Source: Candidatus Peregrinibacteria bacterium
Lineage (GTDB): Bacteria > Patescibacteriota > Gracilibacteria > UBA1369 > GCA-2718715
Assembly (NCBI GenBank): GCA_014240275.1
Contig: JAAZXH010000008.1
Coordinates: 1-64,000 of the forward strand
Direction of reading: 5' to 3'
Length of the DNA: 64,000 bases
This document shows positions 10,225 through 19,189 of the stretch, piece by piece (position 1 is the stretch's first letter; every line of letters starts with the position of its first letter). The notes beneath the pieces were generated by a model. That model ran no database searches, was not told the origin of the DNA, and was given only the letters and a program-made list of their open reading frames with translations. Made by a program: the position numbers and the translations under genes.

Positions 10225-10629
10225 ATGAAACAAACTAACAAATCTAAAACAACAACAGTCATTGTAAGCCTAATTGCAAGTATTATACTGCTATGGAGCC
10301 AGCCTGGAACTAACCCTTCGAAAAATATTAACTATATTAGCTCTTGCGGCGAGTTTCCAAGAGCAACAGGGGATGGCGGGCCAACTTCTCGCTATTATGT
10401 ATGTCAAAGCAATGTCACGGGTGAATGCTATTACAAAAAGGCATATTTTGAAGAAAAAAAAGATTGTACAGTAGAAAAGTACGAGAAATCTTACGGTCAA
10501 GACAATTGTTTTACCAGCAAAACATCATTATATTCATTTGAGGGAGTAAAATTACAAAAGGAAGTTGATAATAAAAACATTTGTGAAGCAACTACACAAA
10601 ACTACTTTGAATCAAAGGTCAATAAATAG
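10225..10629 (+). CDS. Small secreted or membrane-anchored cysteine-rich protein
   Basis: A 134-residue protein not recognised as a known family. It has a basic N-terminus (MKQTNKSKTTT), one hydrophobic segment (about residues 12-24, VIVSLIASIILLW), then an outside domain with six cysteines (SSC, YVC, GEC, KDC, DNC, NIC). This pattern suggests an exported domain held by disulfides and anchored by the N-terminal helix or released after cleavage. It lies 35 bases after lepA with no terminator between, so cotranscription is likely. Another frame of about 66 codons overlaps it but lacks these features. Confidence 0.6.
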   Translation: MKQTNKSKTTTVIVSLIASIILLWSQPGTNPSKNINYISSCGEFPRATGDGGPTSRYYVCQSNVTGECYYKKAYFEEKKDCTVEKYEKSYGQDNCFTSKTSLYSFEGVKLQKEVDNKNICEATTQNYFESKVNK

Positions 10630-10673
10630 CAAATCAAAAATTCTAACAGGACATAAAATATTACAGGTAATTT

Positions 10674-11348
10674 TTAACGAAAATCAGCAAAAACAGCAGA
10701 ATTAAGCTCCGTATAATCACCAAGGGGTGTGTTTAAAGTTAAGGAACCTACTCGCAAACGTTTTAACCTATGTACGCGCAATGTTAACTTGCGGCACATT
10801 TTTCTGATCTGACGGTTACGGCCCTCTGTCAAAACAATTTTAAACTTTCGCATAGAAACCCTCACCACCTCGCAGGGTTGAGTTCTATAACCATCTATAA
10901 CCATACCGGAACGCAAAAGTTTAAGTTGGTCTTCTCGTAAATTCCGGTCAACCGTAACCTCATATTCCTTTTCTTTAAAAAACTTAGGGTGAGTCATTTT
11001 GTAGGCTAAGTCTCCATCGTTTGTTAAGACTAACAAACCCTCTGACATTTTATCTAAACGACCTACATAACTCACCGGAGGATTACTTGGAACCAAATCT
11101 AAAACTGACTCTTCAGCGTGTGCAGAGCATTCATAACCACGAGGTTTATTTAAGACATAATATACGAAATCATAACTTTGCTGATCCAGAGGCTTATCGT
11201 CAATAAAAACGTTATCTCCGTCGGATACGCGATAAGAAAGGTCAGACAACACAGAGCCGTTTATAGAAACACGACCTGATTTAATTATATCATCGGCTTG
11301 TCGCCTGGAATACTGAGAACGCGATGCTATATATTTATTAATTCGCAT
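10674..11348 (-). CDS. Pseudouridine synthase, RsuA/RluB/E/F family
   Basis: A 224-residue protein with an N-terminal S4 RNA-binding domain (MRINKYIASRSQYSRRQADDIIKSG, split here as residues 1-20 and beyond) and the catalytic domain. The active-site segment is GRLDKMSEGLLVLTNDG, where the aspartate of RLD attacks the uridine. A later EGRNRQIRKM is the second family signature. These enzymes modify rRNA, usually one or a few uridines of 16S or 23S; the exact target cannot be told here. It has its own consensus-like promoter and converges with the secreted-protein gene. Confidence 0.92.
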   Translation of the reverse strand: MRINKYIASRSQYSRRQADDIIKSGRVSINGSVLSDLSYRVSDGDNVFIDDKPLDQQSYDFVYYVLNKPRGYECSAHAEESVLDLVPSNPPVSYVGRLDKMSEGLLVLTNDGDLAYKMTHPKFFKEKEYEVTVDRNLREDQLKLLRSGMVIDGYRTQPCEVVRVSMRKFKIVLTEGRNRQIRKMCRKLTLRVHRLKRLRVGSLTLNTPLGDYTELNSAVFADFR

Positions 11349-11371
11349 GAAGGATTTAACTAGCAGAATAA

Positions 11372-11400
11372 ATTATAATGTAAAAATGAAATTATTTCAA
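11372..11400 (-). promoter_or_regulatory. Promoter for the pseudouridine synthase
   Basis: On the minus strand TTGAAA (11395-11400), 17 bases, TATAAT (11372-11377). The -10 box ends 23 bases before the ATG. Confidence 0.6.
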
Positions 11401-11410
11401 GCTGTGAAAT

Positions 11411-13912
11411 TTACTTTCCCCAAAACCTTGACCGACACATCTTTGGTACTAAAAAGGCACTAGATGCCAAACCAAGCAATAAGATCCAATCTTGAATTGC
11501 AAGTGGAACTAGTTTAAAGATAGACTGGGTAGTTGGATGGTAAATTAAAAACAATTGAACAAGTACAGAAATTAAAACAGCAAAATTTACAAAACGAACC
11601 CGAAAGCGCTTTGTAACATCTGAAATACAAGCATAAACCAAAAGTAACTCAAAAAACACAATTTCTGTAAATACTAGAGTTCTTGCTTTTGATGGCAAAC
11701 TAAAATCATTTAAATTAATTGCGTTAGCAACATCAAAACGGTAACCGTAGTAGAAAATTAAAAAACTACACAAACCTTGAACTAAAGCGGCAGAGTAAAC
11801 AAAAGGTTTGATTTGTGAAAACAAGGAAATTTTTCTATCACGAGGAGCTTCCTTCATTATGTTAGATTTTGCAGGCAGGGAACCAAGAGCCAAAGCAGGC
11901 AAGGCATCGGTTGCTACGTTAATCCATAGAATCTGCAATGGCAATATAGGTAAAGGAAAACCAAATAACAAAGTCACAAATAACGTTGAAATAGATGAAA
12001 AATTAGCAGCCAACATATAACGAATAAAAACTACTATATTATTATAAATCCTCCTGCCTTCATATATAGCTACCGAAATTGATGCAAAGTTATCATTTTG
12101 CAAAACTAGGTCAGCAACCTCCTTAGATGCCTCAGTACCCTGAATGCCCATTGCAACTCCAACCTGAGCAACTTTCAAGGCTGGTGCATCATTCACTCCA
12201 TCTCCAAAAACAGCCACGCAATGACCTTGAGACTGCAATAATTCAACTATTCTATATTTATCAGAAGGAGAAGTCCGAGCAAAAACATCATTTTGCCTAA
12301 CAACTTTTAACAAATCTTCATCATTTAGGGCTTGTAACTGAGCACCCAAAACTCCATTTGGAGCCTTCAGACCAATTTGCTTAGCAATTGAAAGCGCTGT
12401 AGGAAGAGCATCACCGGTTACAATTTTCAGCTGAATACCAGCTGCCAGAATCTTTTTAACAGCAGGCTTCACCTCCTTGCGCGGAGGGTCTTGCAAGGCG
12501 ATAAGCCCATAAAAACAAAGCTTAGTTTCGGATATCTTTTTTGTTTTTTTAGAAGCAAAAGCTAAAACTCTCATTGCGTTAGATTCAAAAACTTCAGCCT
12601 GACTTAAAATCTGGTTTTTTAAAGATTTATCCATTTTACAAATCTTTTTACCATCAAAATATTCTGTACAGTGACTAAGCACAACCTCACAGGCTCCTTT
12701 TACATATGAGCATTCAGCTTGATCTGAATGAACAGTCATCATTTTTCGGTCTGAAGAAAAAGCAATTTCACTATCATAATCAGCTTTAGGATGAAACTGC
12801 AACTTATGAGACAAAACCTTTAAGGCAACTTCAGTAGGGTCACCTAAAACATCTCCAATTACTTGCGCATTATTACAAATATTAGCAATTTCAACAGTAT
12901 GTGATTGAGCTTTATTTAACTTGAGTTTAAGCGGACTTAGGTCTAGGCCTAAATATTTAAAATCATGCGCTCCATCTAAAGTCCAAAGATGTGTAGCTGA
13001 CATTTGATTCACCGTTAAAGTACCAGTTTTATCAGTACAAATTATGTCAGTTGCACCCAAAGTTTCTACTGCATTCATTTTACGAACCACTGCGTACTTA
13101 CGAGCCATTACTTGGGCACCAAAAGCTAAAGTTAGGGTTAAAATAATAGGCAAACCTTCTGGAATTGCAGAAACACTCAAAGCAATTGAAGTAATTATCA
13201 TTTCAATTACACCTACGCCAGATAAGAAACCAACTACAAACAAGACGGCAAATACAAAAATTATGATAACAGTCAAATTTAATGCCAAGCGATTTAACTC
13301 TAAGGCTAAAGGGCTTTGCGGCTCACCTTGGCTTTGAACCAGATTGACTATTTTTCCAAACTCTGTGCGGGCTCCTGTTGCAGTAACTTCAAAAAACAAA
13401 CGCCCAGACATCAATAAGGTACCCTTGTAGACTTGGTCTAACTCTGATTTTGACTGCGGCAAACTCTCTCCGGTTAATGCTGCCTCATCCACTCTAGCGG
13501 AGACTGCCTGCAGTACTTTGCCGTCTGCGGGGATCCTATCGCCCTCAGAAAGACTAACGACATCAGAAGGGACCAAAAACTCTACTGCTAAGTTTATCAA
13601 CTTACCATCCCTATATACGTTGCATGTGGGCTTAAGCATACTTTTAAGTGAGGCAATAGCTCTTTCAGCCTTGAATTCTTGTAAAAATCCAACAATAAAA
13701 TTAATCAGTATTATAAATAGTATTATATAGGCATCTAACTTATCACTTAAAAAGTAAGAAACGAAAGCTGCGAAAAACAAAACATAAACAAACAATGAAT
13801 TAAACTGTCTGAAAACTAATTTAAGAAACTTAAAATTATTTTTTTTAACGATACTATTAGGGCCAAACTTTGAATATAAGTTACGAGCCTGTGTTGATGA
13901 AATTCCACGCAT
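11411..13912 (-). CDS. P-type cation-transporting ATPase (P2, calcium-type)
   Basis: An 833-residue membrane pump. In order: an N-terminal cation ATPase domain, two membrane helices, the actuator domain with LTGES, two helices with the cation-site motif IPEGLP, the phosphorylation site DKTGTLT, the nucleotide domain, the hinge motif GDGVNDAPALK, and C-terminal helices 5-10 with the segment NVATDALPALALG. IPEGLP with a TM6 of this form is typical of P2A/P2B calcium or related pumps rather than heavy-metal P1B pumps, and no metal-binding N-terminal CxxC is present. Calcium export is the best guess; manganese or Na+/K+-like transport is not excluded. It is monocistronic and divergent from tRNA-Gln. 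Confidence 0.92.
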   Translation of the reverse strand: MRGISSTQARNLYSKFGPNSIVKKNNFKFLKLVFRQFNSLFVYVLFFAAFVSYFLSDKLDAYIILFIILINFIVGFLQEFKAERAIASLKSMLKPTCNVYRDGKLINLAVEFLVPSDVVSLSEGDRIPADGKVLQAVSARVDEAALTGESLPQSKSELDQVYKGTLLMSGRLFFEVTATGARTEFGKIVNLVQSQGEPQSPLALELNRLALNLTVIIIFVFAVLFVVGFLSGVGVIEMIITSIALSVSAIPEGLPIILTLTLAFGAQVMARKYAVVRKMNAVETLGATDIICTDKTGTLTVNQMSATHLWTLDGAHDFKYLGLDLSPLKLKLNKAQSHTVEIANICNNAQVIGDVLGDPTEVALKVLSHKLQFHPKADYDSEIAFSSDRKMMTVHSDQAECSYVKGACEVVLSHCTEYFDGKKICKMDKSLKNQILSQAEVFESNAMRVLAFASKKTKKISETKLCFYGLIALQDPPRKEVKPAVKKILAAGIQLKIVTGDALPTALSIAKQIGLKAPNGVLGAQLQALNDEDLLKVVRQNDVFARTSPSDKYRIVELLQSQGHCVAVFGDGVNDAPALKVAQVGVAMGIQGTEASKEVADLVLQNDNFASISVAIYEGRRIYNNIVVFIRYMLAANFSSISTLFVTLLFGFPLPILPLQILWINVATDALPALALGSLPAKSNIMKEAPRDRKISLFSQIKPFVYSAALVQGLCSFLIFYYGYRFDVANAINLNDFSLPSKARTLVFTEIVFFELLLVYACISDVTKRFRVRFVNFAVLISVLVQLFLIYHPTTQSIFKLVPLAIQDWILLLGLASSAFLVPKMCRSRFWGK

Positions 13913-13936
13913 AGAATAAAGATATTAAACGTTATA

Positions 13937-13942
13937 ATTATA
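13937..13942 (-). promoter_or_regulatory. -10 box for the P-type ATPase
   Basis: TATAAT on the minus strand, ending 24 bases before the ATG. I see no good -35 box. Confidence 0.45.
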
Positions 13943-13964
13943 GCAAAAAAACATATAAAAAACA

Positions 13965-13992
13965 TTGACAATCCTAAAGCTTTAAATATAAT
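13965..13992 (+). promoter_or_regulatory. tRNA-Gln promoter
   Basis: Perfect TTGACA (13965-13970), 16 bases, perfect TATAAT (13987-13992). The -10 box ends 11 bases before the mature tRNA 5' end. This is the strongest consensus promoter in the window. Confidence 0.85.
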
Positions 13993-14003
13993 AGTAAAGC
14001 TGA

Positions 14004-14078
14004 TGGGGTGTAGCCAAGTGGTAAGGCAGCTGGTTTTGGTCCAGCCATGCGTGGGTTCGATCCCTACCACCCCAGCCA
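14004..14078 (+). tRNA. tRNA-Gln (anticodon TTG)
   Basis: The acceptor stem TGGGGTG/CACCCCA is complete, with discriminator G and an encoded CCA. The anticodon stem GCTGG/CCAGC holds the loop TTTTGGT, giving anticodon TTG. The T-arm has GTTCGATC. A methyltransferase gene begins 30 bases downstream on the same strand without an intervening terminator. Confidence 0.96.
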
Positions 14079-14108
14079 TTTTTGTATATCTAATTTTAAC
14101 CAAAAAGT

Positions 14109-14924
14109 TTGAAACCAATTAAACGAATTCTAGCAGAAAATCCAAACATACCGCTAATCCAACAACTTTACGGTCAAAATCTAGACAATATATTGCAACA
14201 AATCTCTACAAGCCAAGATAAAAAAATTTACCTCATTAGTCAAAAACAACTAGGGCTAAAGCGTATTTTAAAGTTTTTCAAATCAAACCAAATAGAATTC
14301 AAAATCATTGGAAAAAAAAGTCCAGATTTACGCTTAATAGAATTGAATCCACAAACAGTCAACCTTGAAATCACAGAACAAAGTGTAACGTTAAAGGTAG
14401 GAGAAACTGCCAAAACTCTTAAAACTAGCAACAGTATCTTTAGTAAAAACCAAATTGATCCTGGGAGCCAAAAATGCTTGGAGTATCTAGAAGACAAAAA
14501 ATTACCAATAACAGGCCAGGTTCTAGAAGTTGGATCAGGCTATGGAGCTATCAGTTATTACCTGTTAAGTAAATACCAAGAAATCTTTTTAGACACATAC
14601 GAGATAGACCAACCCTCAGTAGTCAACTGCGAAGACAATCTAAAGGGATTTCAAAACAAAAAGATACACCTGGAAAACTTTTTTAATACCAAACTATTTA
14701 AAAAATTCGATTATCTAATTGCAAACCCACCACTGCATATTTCGAGCGATGAAAGAAAGCAAATGTTCTCAAAAATACATGCAAACAACGCTAATTTAAA
14801 AATGGTGCTCATTATTAAATCCAGATTCGCTCAACGGTTCCTAGATTCGTGTCAAAAATACTACCCAAGCGCTAAACTAATAAAAATTGACAACTATTTT
14901 ATTTTAACAAACCTTGAGGCCTAA
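14109..14924 (+). CDS. RsmC-like class I SAM methyltransferase
   Basis: A 271-residue protein. The C-terminal half is a Rossmann methyltransferase with motif I VLEVGSGYGAISYYL (about residues 138-152) and the N6/N2 base-methylation motif NPPLH, as in RsmC (16S rRNA G1207) and RlmG. The N-terminal half is divergent and resembles the degenerate methyltransferase domain of RsmC only loosely. The start is TTG at 14109, since no ATG fits upstream and the tRNA occupies that space. It is probably transcribed with tRNA-Gln. Its last 26 bases overlap the converging kinase-fold gene. Confidence 0.75.
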   Translation: MKPIKRILAENPNIPLIQQLYGQNLDNILQQISTSQDKKIYLISQKQLGLKRILKFFKSNQIEFKIIGKKSPDLRLIELNPQTVNLEITEQSVTLKVGETAKTLKTSNSIFSKNQIDPGSQKCLEYLEDKKLPITGQVLEVGSGYGAISYYLLSKYQEIFLDTYEIDQPSVVNCEDNLKGFQNKKIHLENFFNTKLFKKFDYLIANPPLHISSDERKQMFSKIHANNANLKMVLIIKSRFAQRFLDSCQKYYPSAKLIKIDNYFILTNLEA

Positions 14925-15591
14925 AATATACTAATAACTGATACAATTTTTGAGCCAATTGAGAATAAACCCAGTTTGAATGAACCTGGTAAGAGTTTTC
15001 TGGTTGGTAACAACTATTAACATAAGATAAAGCTTCATGTTGAAAATTAGCTAAACTCCAAACAATTGGCTTAAAGGGAACCGAAATTTGATTAAAATCA
15101 AACAAACCAGTGTCCAAAAGTCTCAACCCGTCATCTGTCATAAAAATATTGTAAACTCCAAGCGGTGAATTAGTAAAAAAAGACTTAAGACACTGAATCA
15201 ACGCTTCAAAACCAAGGAAGTCAACCGCAAGCTTATCTTGTTTTAAAAGGTCTACAGAAAAATCAACTGCATCTTTAACCTGAAAAGCCAATTCCTCCTT
15301 ATTGAGATCTAGTTCATTCATTACTCGACATTTAACAAACTCTTGAACAATAGCATAATTTGGTTGTATGAGTTTTCCATCAATTAAAACTTCTGGACGT
15401 TCTATCAGGTGAGATGAAACAGGTTGAATTGGACAGTCCGTTAATATATCATGATGTTTTTCCAAGCAACCAAACGAAAGCTGACTCCAAAACTGACCCC
15501 ATTTACTAGGGATTTTAACCACCTCATCTCCCATTTTATAGACATGATGCTGGGCACCGGCCCCAATCTTTTCTCCTACCTTGAGTTTCAT
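14899..15591 (-). CDS. Kinase-fold protein (APH/RIO-like), function unknown
   Basis: A 230-residue protein with an apparent protein-kinase-like fold. The nucleotide loop is GEKIGAGAQHHVYKMG (residues 6-21) and the strand with the conserved lysine is EVVKIP. Towards the C-terminus, NIFMTDDGLRLLDTG matches the catalytic N and the metal-binding D of the DFG position, as in aminoglycoside phosphotransferase relatives. A clear HxD catalytic motif is not seen (GVYN in its place), so activity is uncertain. The substrate may be a small molecule or a protein. It converges on the RsmC-like gene with a 26-base overlap. Confidence 0.5.
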   Translation of the reverse strand: MKLKVGEKIGAGAQHHVYKMGDEVVKIPSKWGQFWSQLSFGCLEKHHDILTDCPIQPVSSHLIERPEVLIDGKLIQPNYAIVQEFVKCRVMNELDLNKEELAFQVKDAVDFSVDLLKQDKLAVDFLGFEALIQCLKSFFTNSPLGVYNIFMTDDGLRLLDTGLFDFNQISVPFKPIVWSLANFQHEALSYVNSCYQPENSYQVHSNWVYSQLAQKLYQLLVYFRPQGLLK

Positions 15592-15614
15592 AATTAAAAT
15601 AATTAATTGTAATC

Positions 15615-15644
15615 TTGCAATTAGCTTTTAAGTTGTGCTAAAAT
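15615..15644 (+). promoter_or_regulatory. Promoter for the DUF62/MscS/ABC operon
   Basis: TTGCAA (15615-15620), 18 bases, extended -10 TGCTAAAAT (TAAAAT at 15639-15644). The -10 box ends 25 bases before the ATG at 15670. Confidence 0.6.
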
Positions 15645-15669
15645 ATTGTCGTATTAATTAATAATAGAC

Positions 15670-16488
15670 ATGAGCGCTTATCCAAAAACAATCACTTATA
15701 TCTCCGACTGTCGAGATGATAACACTCAAGGTAGACTAAAAGCAAGAGTTTCCTCTTACTTTCCAGGTAGTCACGTTGGCTTTGTTGGTGTTAACACTGA
15801 TTATGAAGCAGCTATTAACCTAGTTGATATTGTAGATGCCTATGAAGGCAACCCAGGAATTATTTTAGTAAATGTGGCTCCACGTCACGGTGCTGCGAAA
15901 AAATGGCCTAACGGTACTCCGTTTGGTTGGTTTAAGATAAACAATCTTGATATTTTTACTACTATTGACGGCCTAACCCTAAGCCTTCTACAAAAAGTTA
16001 TGAAGCAAAATTTAGAAGTGAAAGTTTATGACATTCCATCTGTAGTTCCACACATGGGGCTGGGTAAAGAAACTCAACAAAGAATTATTAACACTCAATT
16101 CCGTAGCTTCGACTACTTACCAAGGTTAGCAAAATGCTGCATGGACAATATGGACCTACCAGTTACAGAAATGTTTGATGCAATGCCACACATGCCAGCT
16201 TCAGTATGTTGGGTAGATTGTTTTGGTAACTTAAAGACCAATATTCTACCAGAAGAAATCGGATTTGAAATTGGCAAAAAAGTATGTCTACGAATAAACG
16301 AGCAAAAACAAGTTCTACTTCCGTGCTACAATAGACTTAAAGACATACCAGACAACCAAGTAGCTCTTACAATTGGTTCCTCAGGCTTAGACGGAAAACG
16401 CTTTATAGAAATTATGCAACAAGGGAAAAGCGCTTCTAAAAGTCTTGGCATAAAAAGTAGCCAACACCTAACATACATTGCAAATTAA
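15670..16488 (+). CDS. DUF62 family protein (SAM hydroxide adenosyltransferase-like)
   Basis: A 272-residue protein matching the DUF62 fold shared by SAM hydrolases and the fluorinase/chlorinase. An N-terminal domain begins TYISDCRDDN with VDIVDAYEGNPGIILVNVAP. A segment NGTPFGWF...TTIDGLTLSLL lies in the middle, and the C-terminal barrel domain has WVDCFGNLKTNIL (family form IDxFGNLxTN). Most characterised members hydrolyse SAM to adenosine and methionine. The residues that would distinguish hydrolysis from halogenation cannot be assigned with confidence by eye. It heads an operon with an MscS channel (10-base gap) and an ABC exporter. Confidence 0.6.
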   Translation: MSAYPKTITYISDCRDDNTQGRLKARVSSYFPGSHVGFVGVNTDYEAAINLVDIVDAYEGNPGIILVNVAPRHGAAKKWPNGTPFGWFKINNLDIFTTIDGLTLSLLQKVMKQNLEVKVYDIPSVVPHMGLGKETQQRIINTQFRSFDYLPRLAKCCMDNMDLPVTEMFDAMPHMPASVCWVDCFGNLKTNILPEEIGFEIGKKVCLRINEQKQVLLPCYNRLKDIPDNQVALTIGSSGLDGKRFIEIMQQGKSASKSLGIKSSQHLTYIAN

Positions 16489-16498
16489 TTAAAAAATA

Positions 16499-17521
16499 AT
16501 GCTTAACTTCAATTCACTTACAATTTGGGCCAACCAAGATGTAAGAATTGGGGTTTTTTGCCTGTTGACATATGTAGTAGTGCTTTTTGCAAAAAAAACC
16601 ATTCAAAAAAAACTAATAAAAATCAGTCAAAAAACTACCAATAAGCTAGATGACATTTTAGCCAAAATTCCAACCGTTATTTCAAGCTGGACGATATTTG
16701 CAATCATAGCTTTATTTGGGTTAAAAATAGCTCAAGCTCAAACTAGTTACATAACGACAATCAAAATTCTTATGCTACTACTACTGTGCAGAGATAGTAT
16801 TAAAATTAGTAAAATATTAGCAGAAGGAATATTTCACGTAAAAGTTAAACCCACAAAACGAAATAAAACAATATTTATTGCTATTGAAAAAATGATAGTC
16901 GTAACAGTAGCCGCTATATTCATACTAATCATTTTAAGTGAACTAGGATTCAATATTTCTGCGATACTAGCTGGTTTAGGTTTAGGAGGTATAGCGCTGG
17001 CGCTAGCAGTTAAAAATATTTTAGAAGACATCATATCTGCAATCTCTATTTACCTGGATCAGCCCTTTTCAATAGGTGATTTTGTGGTTATTGGCGATTT
17101 AAAAGGTGAAGTTAAAAAAATCGGACTTAAGTCTACTGTACTTATATCGTATGAAGGAGCAGAAACAGTAATATCAAACAAAGAAATTACATCAAAAATA
17201 ATTGAAAACTATGGTCGTTTACAGAACAGAGTACATAGATATAAAATCGGTGTTGATTACGAAACAAGTCAAAAAAAATTAGTTGAAATTCCATTAGAAA
17301 TTGAAAAAATAATAAACAGGATTGATGATTGTAAATTTCAAACTTGTTTTTTATCTGATTTTAACTCATCAAGCCTAGATTTTACAATTATCTTTCAATA
17401 TACTAAAGGCAGTTATGTAGATTTCGTTAAAACATTAGAAAAAGTCAATCTTGGTATTTTAGATTACTTCAAACAAGCCAAAATCAACATCCCATACCCA
17501 ACCATTCAAATAAAAAAATAA
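16499..17521 (+). CDS. Small-conductance mechanosensitive channel (MscS family)
   Basis: A 340-residue membrane protein with four hydrophobic segments before the pore helix. The pore helix and following linker read ISAILAGLGLGGIALALAVK (about residues 153-172), the glycine/alanine-packed TM3 of MscS. LDQPFSIGDFVVIG, the conserved beta-domain entry, follows, then a C-terminal alpha/beta vestibule. Such channels open under membrane tension to release solutes on osmotic downshift. It sits between the DUF62 gene and the ABC genes with gaps of 10 and 3 bases, so it is in the same transcript. Confidence 0.93.
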   Translation: MLNFNSLTIWANQDVRIGVFCLLTYVVVLFAKKTIQKKLIKISQKTTNKLDDILAKIPTVISSWTIFAIIALFGLKIAQAQTSYITTIKILMLLLLCRDSIKISKILAEGIFHVKVKPTKRNKTIFIAIEKMIVVTVAAIFILIILSELGFNISAILAGLGLGGIALALAVKNILEDIISAISIYLDQPFSIGDFVVIGDLKGEVKKIGLKSTVLISYEGAETVISNKEITSKIIENYGRLQNRVHRYKIGVDYETSQKKLVEIPLEIEKIINRIDDCKFQTCFLSDFNSSSLDFTIIFQYTKGSYVDFVKTLEKVNLGILDYFKQAKINIPYPTIQIKK

Positions 17522-17524
17522 GTT

Positions 17525-18424
17525 ATGTATGCTCTTTCGTTAGAAAAAGTAAGTAAACATTATGGAAGACTTACAGCTCTAGATAATATTGATTTAAAGG
17601 TTAAACCCAACACAATATTTGGGCTTTTAGGTAGTAACGGAGCTGGAAAAACCACAATGATAAGCTGTATTACAGGCACTGAACACAAAGACGATGGAAA
17701 GATCAAAGTGTTCGGCAAAGACATAGACAAACAAACCCAGGAAAGTAAATTTCAAATAGGGGTAGTACCGCAGGAGTTCAACTTTAGCATCTTCGAAAAA
17801 GTAAAAGACATTATTATCTGGCAAGCAGGATATTACGGTAAAAGTAGTAATGAGGTTAAAGAAAGACTCAATTTTCTGCTACACGAGTTAAACCTATACG
17901 ACAAAAGAAACCAACCTGCCAGAAACTTATCCGGAGGAATGAAACGCAGATTAATGATAGCCAGAGCCTTAATTCATAAACCTAAACTTTTATTTTTAGA
18001 CGAACCAACCGCCGGTGTAGACGTTGACCTCAGAGCACAAACCTGGAAGTTTATCGAAAAATTAAAAAAAGAAGAAAAAATGACAATTTTTCTCACCACA
18101 CACTACCTCGAAGAAGCAGAACAAATGTGTGATGAAATAGCAATTATCAAAAGCGGGAAAATATTAAAGTCAGCCAGTAAAAAAAGTCTCTTAAATGAGT
18201 TAGAGTCAGAAGTTTTCACAGTCAAAACCAACAAACCTATCAAAATTGAATCCAAAGCTATTAAATTTTATCAAACAACGAAAGGGCAAACAGAGGTAGA
18301 GGTCAGTAAATCCACAAAACTAAGTGCAGTTTTTGAATTAGCCCACAAAAAACAAGTTGAAATATACGACATAAGGCCAAAAACCAACCAACTAGAACGC
18401 TTATACCTGCAACTAAACCAATAA
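17525..18424 (+). CDS. ABC transporter ATP-binding protein (DrrA/NodI type)
   Basis: A 299-residue ATPase with Walker A GSNGAGKTT (about residues 36-44), signature LSGGMKRR, Walker B LLFLDEPT, D-loop and the switch histidine in LTTHYLEEAE. The extended C-terminal domain (about residues 215-299) is typical of ATPases paired with ABC-2 permeases. It is immediately followed by its permease with no gap, so the two form an exporter. Substrates of this class include drugs, lipids and surface polysaccharides; none can be chosen here. Confidence 0.95.
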   Translation: MYALSLEKVSKHYGRLTALDNIDLKVKPNTIFGLLGSNGAGKTTMISCITGTEHKDDGKIKVFGKDIDKQTQESKFQIGVVPQEFNFSIFEKVKDIIIWQAGYYGKSSNEVKERLNFLLHELNLYDKRNQPARNLSGGMKRRLMIARALIHKPKLLFLDEPTAGVDVDLRAQTWKFIEKLKKEEKMTIFLTTHYLEEAEQMCDEIAIIKSGKILKSASKKSLLNELESEVFTVKTNKPIKIESKAIKFYQTTKGQTEVEVSKSTKLSAVFELAHKKQVEIYDIRPKTNQLERLYLQLNQ

Positions 18425-19189
18425 ATGAAAAATCTACAATTTAAAATTTACAAAACCTTAGTCAAAAAAGAGGTGACTCGCTTTACTCGAATCTGGACCC
18501 AAACAATTCTGCCTCCTATTATTAACCAAAGCCTATATTTTATTATTTTTGGTCAATTTATTGGGTCTCAAATTGCAAACATTCAAGGGCTGAGCTACAT
18601 GCAATTTCTAGTGCCTGGATTACTAATGATGGGCATGATAAACGCCAGTTACTCAAACGTAGTGAGCTCATTTTTTGGTTCAAAATTTCAAAGAAGTATC
18701 GAAGAGATCTTAGTGGCACCGGTATCCAAAACTACTATGATTTTCGGCTTTATAAGCGGCGGCATTCTACGTGGATTACTTGTAGGAGCGTTAATCTACT
18801 TAGTGTCATTGTTTTTTACTCAATTTCAAGTGTACTCGATAATGCAAGTCATACTCTTTAGCATCCTGACAGCGTCAGCATTTGCCTTAGCCGGATTAAT
18901 TAACGGTATATATGCCAAGAAGTTTGACGATATTAGCATCATACCAACCTTTGTGCTAACACCTTTAACATATTTTGGGGGGGTATTTTATGCCTTAGAA
19001 AGCCTACCAGAATTCTGGGTGGCATTATCAAAATTCAATCCAATTGTTTATATGATAGACGGCTTTAGAGCAGGGTTTTATAACATTAACTACTTTCAAA
19101 ACTCTACAAATCTTACAGTGCTAATTGTATTAAATATCGCCTTGTTTGCATTAGCTTACAAGCTAATCCAAAAGGTCACAAGGGCTTAA
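18425..19189 (+). CDS. ABC-2 type permease
   Basis: A 254-residue protein with six hydrophobic segments and the ABC-2 family layout. An amphipathic N-terminus precedes the first helix, and the conserved loop EEILVAPVSKTTMIFG couples to the ATPase. Near the end is TPLTYFGGVFYALESLP. It is the membrane partner of the upstream ATPase and ends the DUF62/MscS/ABC operon. Its 3' end overlaps the converging M23 gene by four bases, and no terminator hairpin is visible between the two. Confidence 0.92.
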   Translation: MKNLQFKIYKTLVKKEVTRFTRIWTQTILPPIINQSLYFIIFGQFIGSQIANIQGLSYMQFLVPGLLMMGMINASYSNVVSSFFGSKFQRSIEEILVAPVSKTTMIFGFISGGILRGLLVGALIYLVSLFFTQFQVYSIMQVILFSILTASAFALAGLINGIYAKKFDDISIIPTFVLTPLTYFGGVFYALESLPEFWVALSKFNPIVYMIDGFRAGFYNINYFQNSTNLTVLIVLNIALFALAYKLIQKVTRA

